Shown one piece after another: positions 35,274 to 44,539 of a stretch of 54,840 nt of DNA (the first letter of the stretch is position 1; every line of letters starts with the position of its first letter). The stretch is from Fragilaria crotonensis (Eukaryota > Bacillariophyta > Fragilariophyceae > Fragilariales > Fragilariaceae): positions 1 to 54,840 of the forward strand of contig JAKSYS010000413.1 in assembly GCA_022925895.1 (NCBI GenBank). Reading direction: 5' to 3'. The notes below the pieces were generated by a model, which saw only the letters and a program-made list of their open reading frames with translations, was not told the DNA's origin and ran no database searches. A program made the position numbers and the translations under genes.

Positions 35274-38200
35274 TTATTGCTTTATGTTTAGTGTTTTTGA
35301 AGGATCATCAGTTGCTAGTTCTTCAATGAAGGAAGAAGGGTTGATTCCAAGGTTGGCAACAGATCCAGTTTGGTGAATGATGGTGGGTTCAGAATTCTCA
35401 ACATTTTCAAGTCCATTAGGGTCCATGTGGGAGCGGATAGGGATGGCTCCAGCAAAGGGTTTGGAGTCAAAAGCAAGGGCAGAGCTGAAATCTTCATCAA
35501 AATAAGCGTCACGGGTTGTGATAATTCGTTGAGGATGGTCTGGGGAGTAGACTAGCCAGCCAGCAGAGTTGTCAGGGAATCCAATAAAAGTTCCACGGGA
35601 TGCACGTTGGAGCTGTTGTTTATAAGTGATTAACTTGTTCCGAAAGGTTGGTTCGTAACGTTTGAAATAGACTGGGCATCCAAATACGCGGAAGTTGGTG
35701 AGGCTGGGTTTTCGGCCATAACTATAGTGGAAGGGGGTTGTAGGATTTCCATCTTGATCAGTGACATTCTTTGCAGGGCAAGCATTGACAATTTGGACTG
35801 CATAGGCATGAGCATGGTGAAAGAAGGCACCTCCAAGTCTGGCAGTATTGAGCAGAGTGTTTGCAATGTTGTGGACTTCTCTCCATTTGGCTTCACAAAT
35901 TCCATTCATTTCTTGATGTTCAGGGGCTGCAGCTTCAACTTTGATTCCAAGATTGGTGCAAGTTGAGATGAATTTGGCAGAAGTAAATGCTGTTCCAGCA
36001 TCAGTGCGGATAAAGCGGACAGATTGGGTGCGTCAAGAAGTTCTGATTGTGTGAGCCAAGATTGCAGGGCAGTGAGAATGGATAAGGTGCTTTCAGTGGG
36101 TAGTCCAATCCAACCAGTTAGTTTGCCAGGGGTTGTCACAATGAAAAGGTAGGCAGAATAGTTAGTGTTAGTTGTCAGGCCAAAACGGAATGGGTTTCTC
36201 AGAAGGTCAAGGTGAAGTTGATGGAATGGTTCTGAACCTTGGCGGAGTGGGACTTTGCTTCTGGCGCGTTTTTGGCTGATTGAAATTCTGATTGGCCAAG
36301 TTTGAGTGTCAGTGGCTGGTGACAAAATGTGATCATTCCAAACATGGTGAAGGGATCCAGTCATAAGATTGCGGAAATTACGATGTGCAAGGCGACGGGA
36401 TGTGATCTCAAGTGGCAAGGTTGCAGTGGGTTGGTCTGGGTTTGGATTGGTTGAAGTGTCCAAGTGTTGCTCAAAAGTGATGGCAGGTGGGTTTGGAGTG
36501 TCATCAGAAGTTGTGTTGGGTTGGGAAGTCATGGAAAAAGCTTGTTCAGAGGGTAGCTCTTGAAGAATGGTTGGCCATGTGTATGTTGAGTTGTTGGGAA
36601 AACGGATTGTGGTTGCTCTGTTCTGGATGATGACTGTGAAGTTTTGGGTGGCAGAGATGGCAGTCAGGGAAAGCAGACGGTGGCTAAGACCTTCAATGTA
36701 GTAAACATCAGCAAGACCAAGGATAGCTTTCTGTCCTTCTGTGGTTGTAAAGAAACAGTCAGTTGTGCCTTTGAAAGTGGATATCTTGGTGGTTCCATCA
36801 GCAAGGGAAACAGGTACATGGCAGGGTTCAACATCATGGAGATCACTGAAGACAGGAGTGTAGTGGCTTGTAGCACCACTGTCAGGGAGCCAATTATCAA
36901 GATCTGGCGGTCCAAAGCGCTGATATGCAGACATGGGGTCATCTGGGAAGTATTCAATTGCATCAGTGCTGGGAGGTGAGTGTGACATGGAGGGTACAAA
37001 ATCATTGTCAGTCAGTGATGGGTTGATTTCCATTTGAGGCAAGTTGGTGTCAGGCCAGATTGTTGGTGGGCCATTGTTGAAGGCAGGGTTGTTGTTTAAT
37101 GAGGCAAGGAAGGCTTGATGGTAATGAGTTGTTTCAGCATGAGGTGAAGATGAATCAGTGACAAAATAAGCTCTTTGATTTCTGGGAGCAGTGTTCTCAT
37201 TATTGGTTGGTGACCTTGGGTTTCCTCCATTTCTGTTATTGTTGTTCTGAGGTCTGTTAGTTGCAGTTGGGCATTGTCTTGCATAGTGACCAGTTCTTCC
37301 ACAATTGTTACAAACTATGTTGGTGGCATTATTGGGTGAAGGATTTGGCCGAAATGGGGTGGAATTGCTCTGCGGTCGACGTTGGTTGTTGGAGTTTGAT
37401 GAAGTTGGTCGCAAGGGCGGTCGGTTGCCATGATTCGGTCTTGGTGGCGGGGCGTTGCGACGATTGTTTTGGTGATTGTTCGGACGGTTTGAATGCTGAT
37501 TTTGGTTGCTTTGGGGTCTGATTGGTGGCCGATTGCTGCTGCTGTTTTGTTGGGTATAAGGTCGCAGAATTGAGCTGAGAGCTTGATGTTGTCGCGGGGT
37601 GAACTGTTTTTGGAAAGTCGGACGATGGGCAGGGCGATGGGATTGTTGACGGGCAGCATTGGCATGTTGGTTATAATTGCGTTGATTTTGTGATGGCAAA
37701 GTTAGGCCACGGGATTCGTCAATATTCAAAAGATGGCTTTCAAGTTCGGAGAAAGCGGGCAATTCTTCATCGTTAAGTTCGGCTCTGCGGAGGTCGGCAT
37801 CAAAACGTTGGTAAGAGGCAGCATAAAAATGGTGATTACTTCCACCGCGAATGGCTCTTTTAATAAGATCTGCGTCTGTGTTGGGAATGCCGGCGTGGTA
37901 GCAATCGCGCGTCAAAACTCGGATGCGATTCAAATAGGAGGTTGCAACTTCATTGTGGCCTTGTTTAATAGAATAAAAGGCTTCTCTTGTGCGTTCAACA
38001 TGATCTGGAGTAAGCGGAGCACAATGTCGGCGGAGAGTAAAGATTGCAGTTCTGGCATCTGGTGGGCCATCAATGATGTGTTTTTGGCAGGGATCACAGA
38101 CATGTGTAAAAATGAGATTGTAAATTGCAGTGCCAATGAAGGGATGGGAGTAGGAAATCTGTTTGGGCCAAAGATCAAAGACTTGGCGTGTCCAGGGAGA

Positions 38201-38395
38201 GATGTTACAAACGATGCGGAGGTTATCCATGAAGGCATTGAATTGTCGGCGTCGGGCGACAAGATCGGTTGGGTATGATAGTTTCCGGAGATTGGCATTT
38301 TTGGCATATTTCAAAAGGGTTTTAGTTAAATCTTCAATGGGTGGATAAGTGAAGTCAGTTCTGGTTGAAGAAGTTAGTGCATCTGGGGATTGCAA
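35274..38395 (-). CDS. Copia-III Gag, protease and integrase
   Basis: The 829-codon stretch 38395-35906 starts with a helical Gag core (to about 220; KQGHNEVATSYLNRIRVL), then a long Asn/Gln/Arg/Pro-rich linker and a CCHC zinc knuckle CNNCGRTGHYARQC (about 362-375). The aspartic protease site is WLPDSGATSHYTP (about 502-514). The pre-integrase segment is SRRLAHRNFRNLMTG (about 666-680). Integrase starts at HQLHLDLLRNPF (first catalytic Asp). One lost base near 36030 moves the frame; it resumes with VRFIRTDAGTAF (second Asp) and APEHQEMNGICEAKWRE (Glu), then GRKPSLTNFRVFGCPVYFKR and TFIGFPDN to 35274. The same frame is open upstream of 38395 to about 38480, so Gag has no isolated start. Confidence 0.92.
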
Positions 38396-39216
38396 AGGGA
38401 TCTGAGGAGGGTCATCCTGTTGGTCTTCATTATCTTCATCATCAGTAAAGAATGTTTCATGAATTGGAGGATAGGCAAAAGTTGGATGTTTTGCAGGTTT
38501 GTCCTTTGCTGCAGGTTTGGAGGAGTGTCTGTCTTTGGTGAAGAGGATGTTTCAATTTGGGTGTCTGGTTGCACAGATTTTGGAGACAGAATTTGTGTTA
38601 CAGTGCGTGAGAGACGTTTCAAAGGATTTTCGGCAGGTGTGTCAATTTCTTGAGCTTGGACGTCAGAAGATGGCTGATTTGCATCAATATTATGCGTTTC
38701 GTGTCGGGAAATGTCAGTTTCGGAAGAATTGTCAGAAGTATCTGGATCTGCAGTTTCTGGTTCAATTTCAGGGGGATTTTCTTCTTGAAGAGACGATCTA
38801 CGGGTGCGGACAACCATAAGGGCTGTGTGTTCACAAAAAGATGATTCTTGTTTGTCCAATTGAAATCTTACTACATTACAATTACTGCTGTCCATTCTTG
38901 TAGCATTTACACCAATGTGTCTGTACAGGCAAGAAGGATCAGGTAAGTTGCAAGTAGTAACCTGGTTGTTAAAGAGACTAGTGTTCACACCAGACTCACC
39001 AGGGGGGTTGCTCAAGATATTGGGTTCAGAGGCTTTGATGAAAGGATATTCAGGATGATTGTGTTGTTGCCAATAATATGAAAAAGGATTGTGAGTGATC
39101 TGAGACAATGGGTTGCTGAGGGCATTCTCAAGGTGTGGGAGAGCCCAGGATCCATAAACATCGGTGGATCCACGTTTTGTAGTAATCACTTGGATGAGGC
39201 GAGTTGCAAGAGACAA
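38374..39216 (-). CDS. Copia-III pre-Gag region, segment 4 (unknown)
   Basis: A 280-codon open segment links the upstream region to Gag. Its first half has VYGSWALPHLENALSNPLSQ and many aromatic and Cys residues. The second half is acidic and Ser/Pro-rich (EENPPEIEPETADPDTSDNS), likely a flexible linker. It ends in an overlapping frame; one lost base near 38450 would fuse it to KHPTFAYPPIHETFFTDDED and Gag. I do not recognise the domain. Confidence 0.7.
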   Translation of the reverse strand: MSLATRLIQVITTKRGSTDVYGSWALPHLENALSNPLSQITHNPFSYYWQQHNHPEYPFIKASEPNILSNPPGESGVNTSLFNNQVTTCNLPDPSCLYRHIGVNATRMDSSNCNVVRFQLDKQESSFCEHTALMVVRTRRSSLQEENPPEIEPETADPDTSDNSSETDISRHETHNIDANQPSSDVQAQEIDTPAENPLKRLSRTVTQILSPKSVQPDTQIETSSSPKTDTPPNLQQRTNLQNIQLLPILQFMKHSLLMMKIMKTNRMTLLRSLCNPQMH

Positions 39217-41308
39217 GGGAATGGTTTTGGATCATCAATGACATGATAAACAGGGTTTGGTTGGCGCCAAAGTTGGCTAGGATTGTTGGGGCAAGTCCAG
39301 GGATTGGCAGCATAACAGGTGTTCATTGGAATGCAGGCTTGGTCATTGAAAAGCTGTTGGACTGTTGTTGTTGTGTAAGGTTTGATGGTCCCATTGTGTT
39401 GGTGAAAAATGATTGGTTTGTTCTCCTTGTTGTAGATAATAGGGAAGATGTGAGCACTTGGCAATGGAATAGGAAGCTCAGTTGGGGATCCTGGAGTGTA
39501 GGAAGGAGTTGACTGATGCTCTTGGGTGTTGCCTTGGTAGATAAGGACTTTGGTTGGCAAGGGTGTTTGAGGTAGGACACATTGAGGGTCAGTGACATTG
39601 ATGTTTGAGACAACTCTGAACATGGTATACTCATGATCTGGCAGGAAATCAATGGAATGGTTGATGGTATCTGTCTTGATGGGGTCAAAGTTGGACTTAA
39701 GGGTTGCATAATCACAGTTTCCAATTGGGATGGTGAAGTTCTGAAGGTCATTGGAAGTGAGCGGACGGCAGATGACAAAGTTGACGGCAATAGCAGTGGC
39801 TTTTGAGTGCATGATTGATAACTGTTCAGGTGTAGGGGATGTGGCCATTGGGAAGGCTGAGCAATTGTGATTCATGAGTAGATCAGCAGGGGGAAGGGAA
39901 CCAATGCAAATGTTTGAGGATTGCAAATGTAAGTCATCTCCAGTTGTGAGTTTGGAAGTCAAAGTTGCATGTTGGCGGAGTGTTGCTGAGATTAAGACAC
40001 GGGCAACATGGGAAGCAGATGGAGATATTCCAGTTGTGGGTTCTCCAAAACCGTTGACAAGCGGTGAATGAGTGAATGCAATGAGGGATGCAGAGTTCAA
40101 ATGTGTAGGAGTTTGAATATGGCGAGTCCTGGTGCTGTCCAAAGTGATATCATAGGGACTGGGAGACAGTTGCTGATCTTGGAAGAATTTGATAATGAAG
40201 CGCGGGACATCTCTGAAGTTACTTCGGTTCGGGAAAAGTCGTAGAGCGGTCGCAAAAGTTGGGATATTGCGAATGATATCAGCAAGTTCAGGAGGTTGGT
40301 GAGGGCATGAAGATGTTTGTCCCTGAATATAAAGGTGGATGAGGTACATCATTTTGAAGGCATAAAGGATGGATAGGGAGCATTCATGTCCAAAGGATCC
40401 AGGTTCATAGTCACTCAAAAGGGATACAAATAATGATGGGGTGCCATTGGTGAGTTGAGATCTGTGCTCAGAAGAAAGATTGTCCATGACCAAATTGGTA
40501 GTTCTGTTGAAAGTGTGTTGGATGCATTGAATGAATTCCTCTTGATTGGGGTCTTTGTCAGATCCAGCAATTAAAATGGGATAAAGGTTGCACATCAGGT
40601 GGCGAAGATGTTCGGTCGTCAAGTCGCGAATGCATTGTTTGGTGACTGGATTTGACTGAATATAACGTAGGCAGAAGCTTGCAGCTGTGATACTTGAATC
40701 AACACATGTTGGAAGGTTGCACATGGTGATTGGCCCATTGATGTCATCTTGAAGAGTTGCATCAGCATAGAAAAGAAGTGAGGCATGTGGATTGGTTCTG
40801 GAATCCAAATCAGAATGGTGTTGCAAAAGGGGACATGATGGATTGGGTCCAAGACATTGTCTTCAGGGCAAGGGATGTGCAGTTTGTCAAGGCGGTATGG
40901 AAGCTCCAAAGTTTCATCATCATCAGATAGTTCAAGAAATGCTGTGATTCCAGTGGATGTGGAAAGGCAATCAAAGGTGCTGTCATTGCTGCTGCTCAAA
41001 TTGGAAAACAAGGGACTGAAAAGTTCTGAATTGAGACTGATTGCTGGAGATGGTGGTGCATCAAGATTCCTAGGTCCAGAGGTGTTGAAGGTTTTCAAAT
41101 AATTGACCTGACATGATTGAGTTCTGTTTCTGCTTGAAGGAGTTGAAGGGTCTCAGTTTCATCATCATCAATTGAAATGGTGAATGGGATTGCAGCATTG
41201 ATAGGTGGCTTGACATAGAAGGGGTTGGCAACATTGATGGGAGTTGCAAATTGCTTGGACTTGGTTGGGGTTGAGGCCTTGCTGGTCTTGGAATATTTTT
41301 CGTCATTT
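39186..41308 (-). CDS. Copia-III pre-Gag region, segment 3 (unknown, compact)
   Basis: This includes the longest uninterrupted pre-Gag stretch, 546 codons at 39186-40826. It is joined upstream, through one-base-loss shifts near 40820 and 41100, to FAVTP-like and IDDDETETLQLLQ segments in two other frames. Composition is balanced, with hydrophobic helices (FGHECSLSILYAFKMMYLIH; PRFIIKFFQDQQ) and a likely beta-rich second half (VARVLISATLRQHATLTSKL). That suggests a folded domain rather than a linker. I recognise no family: there is no envelope-like signal peptide, no transmembrane anchor and no known enzyme motif. A structural or RNA-binding role is only a guess. Confidence 0.65.
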
Positions 41309-42937
41309 TTACATTTTGGTAGCTTTTCTGGTTGTCATCCTGTCCATGAGAGTTAGGGAATCCAAAGTTTTAACTGTGAAGGAATCTGGGATAAATGAGC
41401 TGGTGTCTGTGCTGTCATCATTGTCTGAGGAATCTGGGACTGAGTAGGGAGAGTTTTGAATCATTGGGAGTGCATCAAGTTGTTTTGGAGATTCCTTTTT
41501 GTCGCCGTTGCTTTGTTCTTCAACTTCAACGTCAGCGGCGGGAGCTTTTTGTGCTTTGGTGGGCGGCAGTGTCTGGTCGCGAACGGAAAGGCATAATTGT
41601 TTGGGACACGGGCAGTAGATGGAGAAGACACTTGAAGCATTAACTACGTCACTATCGTCGTCGTCATCGTCATCCATATCGTCATCGCGATAAATGTTGG
41701 TCGTGGAGCGAGCTGGAACATCGTCAGACGCGTCAGTCATTTCGTCATCGTCCACGGGATCGCCGTTGTAATTAGGAACACGAGCATGGCCGTTAGGTTG
41801 GTCACGAATTGGACGTTGGTAATTAGGAGAGGGGACGTCAGAAGGCGGGGTTGGCGCGCGCGGACGGATAGGCGTGGGTAGGATTTCAAAACCGGTCGGA
41901 CGCAAGATGACGTTTGCGTTATGGGGAAAAATATGGACGGACGGGCTGCCAAATGTCGCAGCTGCAGTACTGAAAGAGATCTGTACGATCGTCGTAGAAA
42001 TGTCATTGGCAGTTCGGCGCGGGGGTCCAATGTGTCCCAAGTCCAGGACTCTTGGGAGCTGATGGTGCGAATCACCACGATCATGGTCGTGGTCGGAAAT
42101 TGGGTGGGGGTCCGCCATGGGGTCGCTTTGAGCGGCGATATCTCGGATTGGTCGCTCCGATTTTCGTAAGTGGGAGCTTGTTTTGAGGTCTTGGAGCGCC
42201 TGAGGAGTTTCTAACCTTTGTTTTTGTCGTGTGAAGGTCCGAACGCCCAACGAAATTGATTTGTTGACTTCCACATTCACGAACATATTGGCGGGTTTTA
42301 TAACGGATCTCGGGCTGTTTTTGCGTCTGAAAACGCATCCTTTTCGCAGGGGAAGCATCGGGGGAGGAGGCAGGGACGTCTGAGTCGTCGAATTGTCGCT
42401 TCCTGGTGGATTTTGGGCGGGTGGGAGCAGGAATCTTGCGGTCGTCGTCATCACGAACGCTGTAATCGTCATCGTCGGCGACGTCGTCATCGTCGCTATC
42501 GTCATATAATTCGGTCTGGGGTTGGTGGCTGCGCGCAGGAGGGAAATGGTGAGTGCCCTGGGTGTCTGGAATGTACTCCTGCTTGATTCTCATGACTTTA
42601 TGAGTAGTGGAGCGCTCTGCAGTCGCGCTGTCGATGGCCTCGGCGTTGCTAGCCGCTTCATCGTTGTCGTCGTCGTCGGTTTCGGTGGCCCTGAATGTTT
42701 TGTTGCGCCCAATAGGAGTTGTAAGGATGCCCTGGGAGATAGTTGCAGCTGGTTGACGGTTTCTGGTGGCGCGGGAAGGTGGATTGCGCTCGGAGTTGGC
42801 GCGTTCGATGGCCTCGGCGAGGATGGCCGCTTCATCGATGTCGGGTTTACTGGTGCCCTTGGCGCTAGTCTTAACGTAGCGCTTCTGCTTAATGTTAGTG
42901 TTAGTGTTGCCCAATGTTTCGGCTCTCTTAGAGCGAG
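41309..42937 (-). CDS. Copia-III pre-Gag region, segment 2 (acidic, disordered)
   Basis: Two overlapping open stretches (42081-42914 and 41309-42505) form one coding path. The first gives NIKQKRYVKTSAKG, two copies of a DEAA(I/S)xAEAI(E/D)xA motif, acidic DDSDDDD runs, and basic clusters KSTRKRQF and AKRMRF that could act as nuclear localisation signals. Near 42150 the path moves frame to PIRDIAAQSD, SVHIFPHNANVILRPTGFE, a run of seven Asp and VFSIYCPCPKQLCLSVRD. The protein looks mostly disordered. Confidence 0.6.
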
Positions 42938-43897
42938 TTAGATAGAGGGTGGGATGGGTGCGGCAGGAATGTTGACATCTGCGCTCATGACGACTGGAGG
43001 CTCCGATTCGGAGGCAAGAAAGGGGGACGAGTCCTTCTTCTTCGACTTCTTGTCGGCTTTCGTAAGGTTGAAGCGAATGGTGGGCATGGTGGGTGGGGCT
43101 GAAATGCTGCTGGAGGGGCTGGGGCTGCTGTTAACTAAGTTCTTAATATATTGTGTGCACTTTGAATCTGGGGGAGCTCTGTTAAAAAATTCTGTTATTT
43201 TCAGTTGCTTCAGATCTGACAGTTTAGATGGAAGCATAACTGAATTCCTGAGCCTAACTAACCTGAAGGTATCAGAGTTAAAAAGGGCAGAGGACGCCTG
43301 CCTAAGTCGGTTGATTCTAGGCGAGTGAACCATGATAGATTCTGCGTGCGAGCGCGGAGTGGAGGCCAGACCATGGTTAAATCGGGCGCACGGCAGACCG
43401 GGGTCGCAGGCAGGTGGTGACGTCACGGTGACGGTATCGGTCGCTACAGTACGAACGTTGGCCGGTGCTACGGTTTCAGGACTACTGGATGCTACGCTAG
43501 CGGCAGAGGAAGCGGGAGTGCTAGTAGCAAACGCGACGGTATACGCGTGGGAGTCTACTGGACGGGTATACTGAGCTACGGTATGACTAGGCGTAACTAC
43601 AGTACATGTAGACGTAGACACAGTGCTAGTAGGCGAAGCAACTGTGCTAGTATCTGTAGGTACGATGCAAGTAGATGGTGCTACGTTGCGCGTAGGTGAC
43701 ACTACAGTATGTGGACGTGGGTGGAGTCCTACGGTGACGTCGGTAGCCAAGTGGGTACTAGTACACTGGCTATCGCTACAGGGGGACTGAATCGTGACGA
43801 CGGCGGGTAAAAAGTCGTCATGGTCAGTTACGCTGCTACGAAAATTGTACATTGTTAAAATCGGGGGCCGGCTAAATATATTTACAGTGGTAGACAA
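42938..43897 (-). CDS. Copia-III pre-Gag region, segment 1, opening inside the 5' LTR
   Basis: This open frame starts within the 5' LTR, passes through the LTR end and primer-binding site and stops at 42938. The LTR part is a low-complexity Ser/Thr/Val stretch (TVASPTSTVSTSTCTVV). Beyond the LTR it reads MVHSPRINRLRQ...LRNSVMLPSKLSDLKQLKIT and ADKKSKKKDSSPF. The ATG of MVHSPRI is made of the last LTR base and the first two primer-binding-site bases. A lost base in the C-rich end would fuse it to segment 2 (TLYLTRSKRAETLGN). Possible starts are Met at 43852 (just after a TATA-like box) and Met at 43333. Confidence 0.6.
   Translation of the reverse strand: MSTTVNIFSRPPILTMYNFRSSVTDHDDFLPAVVTIQSPCSDSQCTSTHLATDVTVGLHPRPHTVVSPTRNVAPSTCIVPTDTSTVASPTSTVSTSTCTVVTPSHTVAQYTRPVDSHAYTVAFATSTPASSAASVASSSPETVAPANVRTVATDTVTVTSPPACDPGLPCARFNHGLASTPRSHAESIMVHSPRINRLRQASSALFNSDTFRLVRLRNSVMLPSKLSDLKQLKITEFFNRAPPDSKCTQYIKNLVNSSPSPSSSISAPPTMPTIRFNLTKADKKSKKKDSSPFLASESEPPVVMSADVNIPAAPIPPSI
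43315..43332 (-). other. Copia-III primer-binding site
   Basis: The sequence directly after the 5' LTR reads TGGTTCACTCGCCTAGAA on the minus strand. It starts with TGG, as expected for pairing with a tRNA CCA end, so this element appears to use a tRNA 3' end. The identity of the tRNA is not known to me. Confidence 0.65.
43873..43884 (-). promoter_or_regulatory. TATA-like palindrome in Copia-III LTR
   Basis: taaatatattta is a 12-bp palindrome, preserved in both LTRs (32810-32821). It lies just downstream, in element orientation, of two hairpins and about 20-30 bases ahead of the ATG at 43852, fitting a core promoter. This is inferred from position only. Confidence 0.35.
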
Positions 43898-43911
43898 ATT
43901 TGTGAGAAATT

Positions 43912-43967
43912 GTTGATCATCAAATGATGATCAACTTCTTTTGATGAGTGTTCTCCAGGAACACTCA
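43912..43967. promoter_or_regulatory. Two adjacent perfect inverted repeats in the LTR
   Basis: GTTGATCATCA/TGATGATCAAC (43912-43935, 2-base spacer) and TGAGTGTTC/GAACACTCA (43945-43967, 5-base spacer). Both are identical in the other LTR (32849-32872, 32882-32904). They lie upstream of the TATA-like box and may be dimer-binding sites or RNA hairpins. Confidence 0.55.
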
Positions 43968-43984
43968 GGATCACAAAAGAAACG

Positions 43985-44032
43985 ACGTACGTCTGAAGAG
44001 TGTACGTCTGAGAATGTGTACGTCTGAAGAGA
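43985..44032. repeat. 15-16-bp tandem motif in U3 (tacgtctgaagag)
   Basis: Three head-to-tail copies of (g/t)acgtctga(a/g)(g/a)a; the matching block in the other LTR is 32923-32970. It is the most divergent part between the two LTRs. Confidence 0.7.
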
Positions 44033-44235
44033 GCGTGCGAGGCCGAGCGTTGGGCGAGAAAATGGTCGTTTATGCAATGAACGACATGAATTTGATCGTT
44101 GCAATTTTGGAGTGGGATATGATTCCCGTACGACAGTAACGATACGACGTATACTGTTTACTAGCCTAATGTGAAGTGTCCTACTGGATAATGTAGATAG
44201 TAAAAATACGTAGGAGCGGTACTAAAAGTCTGTCA

Positions 44236-44240
44236 GACTA
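44236..44240. repeat. Target-site duplication GACTA, right
   Basis: GACTA follows the right LTR directly and equals 32264-32268. Confidence 0.9.
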
Positions 44241-44539
44241 TGATATCGTCTACCAGTACTGACGTACAAGTACTCTTGTAGACCATGCAAATTATGTACA
44301 GTACATGTAACTATGCCTACGGTAGGGAGAGAGCTGTGTACTGTAGCATGCATGATGAATTTGAAGATTTGAAACCTTCAATGCAAAGAGGTCAAAGGCG
44401 ACCATCGACCATCCAACGAAAATTACACATTTGCACTGTAGTGTGCCAACCAATTCTCACATTGCAACGCAAGGACGATTGCACGATGTTCACAACCCCT
44501 CCCCACCATTCCTCCCAAAGAAAGTCCTTGACATCTCGA

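Larger units (their letters stand above)
32269..44235 (-). mobile_element. Copia-III, large Ty1/copia element with extra 5' coding region
   Basis: Two direct repeats (32269-33172 and 43333-44235) bound an 11,967-bp element on the minus strand. In element orientation the LTRs run TGACAG...TATCA, with TG/CA ends. GACTA flanks both sides (32264-32268, 44236-44240), a clean 5-bp target-site duplication. A primer-binding site follows the 5' LTR and a short purine run precedes the 3' LTR. The LTRs differ at about 15-20 positions, so the insertion is moderately recent. Internal order is: about 5 kb of unrecognised coding sequence, then Gag, protease, integrase, RT, RNase H. The pol order (integrase before RT) defines Ty1/copia. 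Confidence 0.95.
43333..44235 (-). repeat. Copia-III 5' LTR
   Basis: 903 bp; differs from 32269-33172 mainly in the tandem motif block and by scattered substitutions. It starts TGACAGACTTTTAG in element orientation and ends TATCA. Confidence 0.95.

Noticed and set aside
39186-40826. Envelope-like gene in Copia-III
   Set aside because: There is no signal peptide or transmembrane anchor, and it lies before gag, not after pol.
44285-44539. N-terminal 85-residue extension of CtpA
   Set aside because: It would bury the signal peptide inside the protein; Met at 44540 fits plastid targeting.
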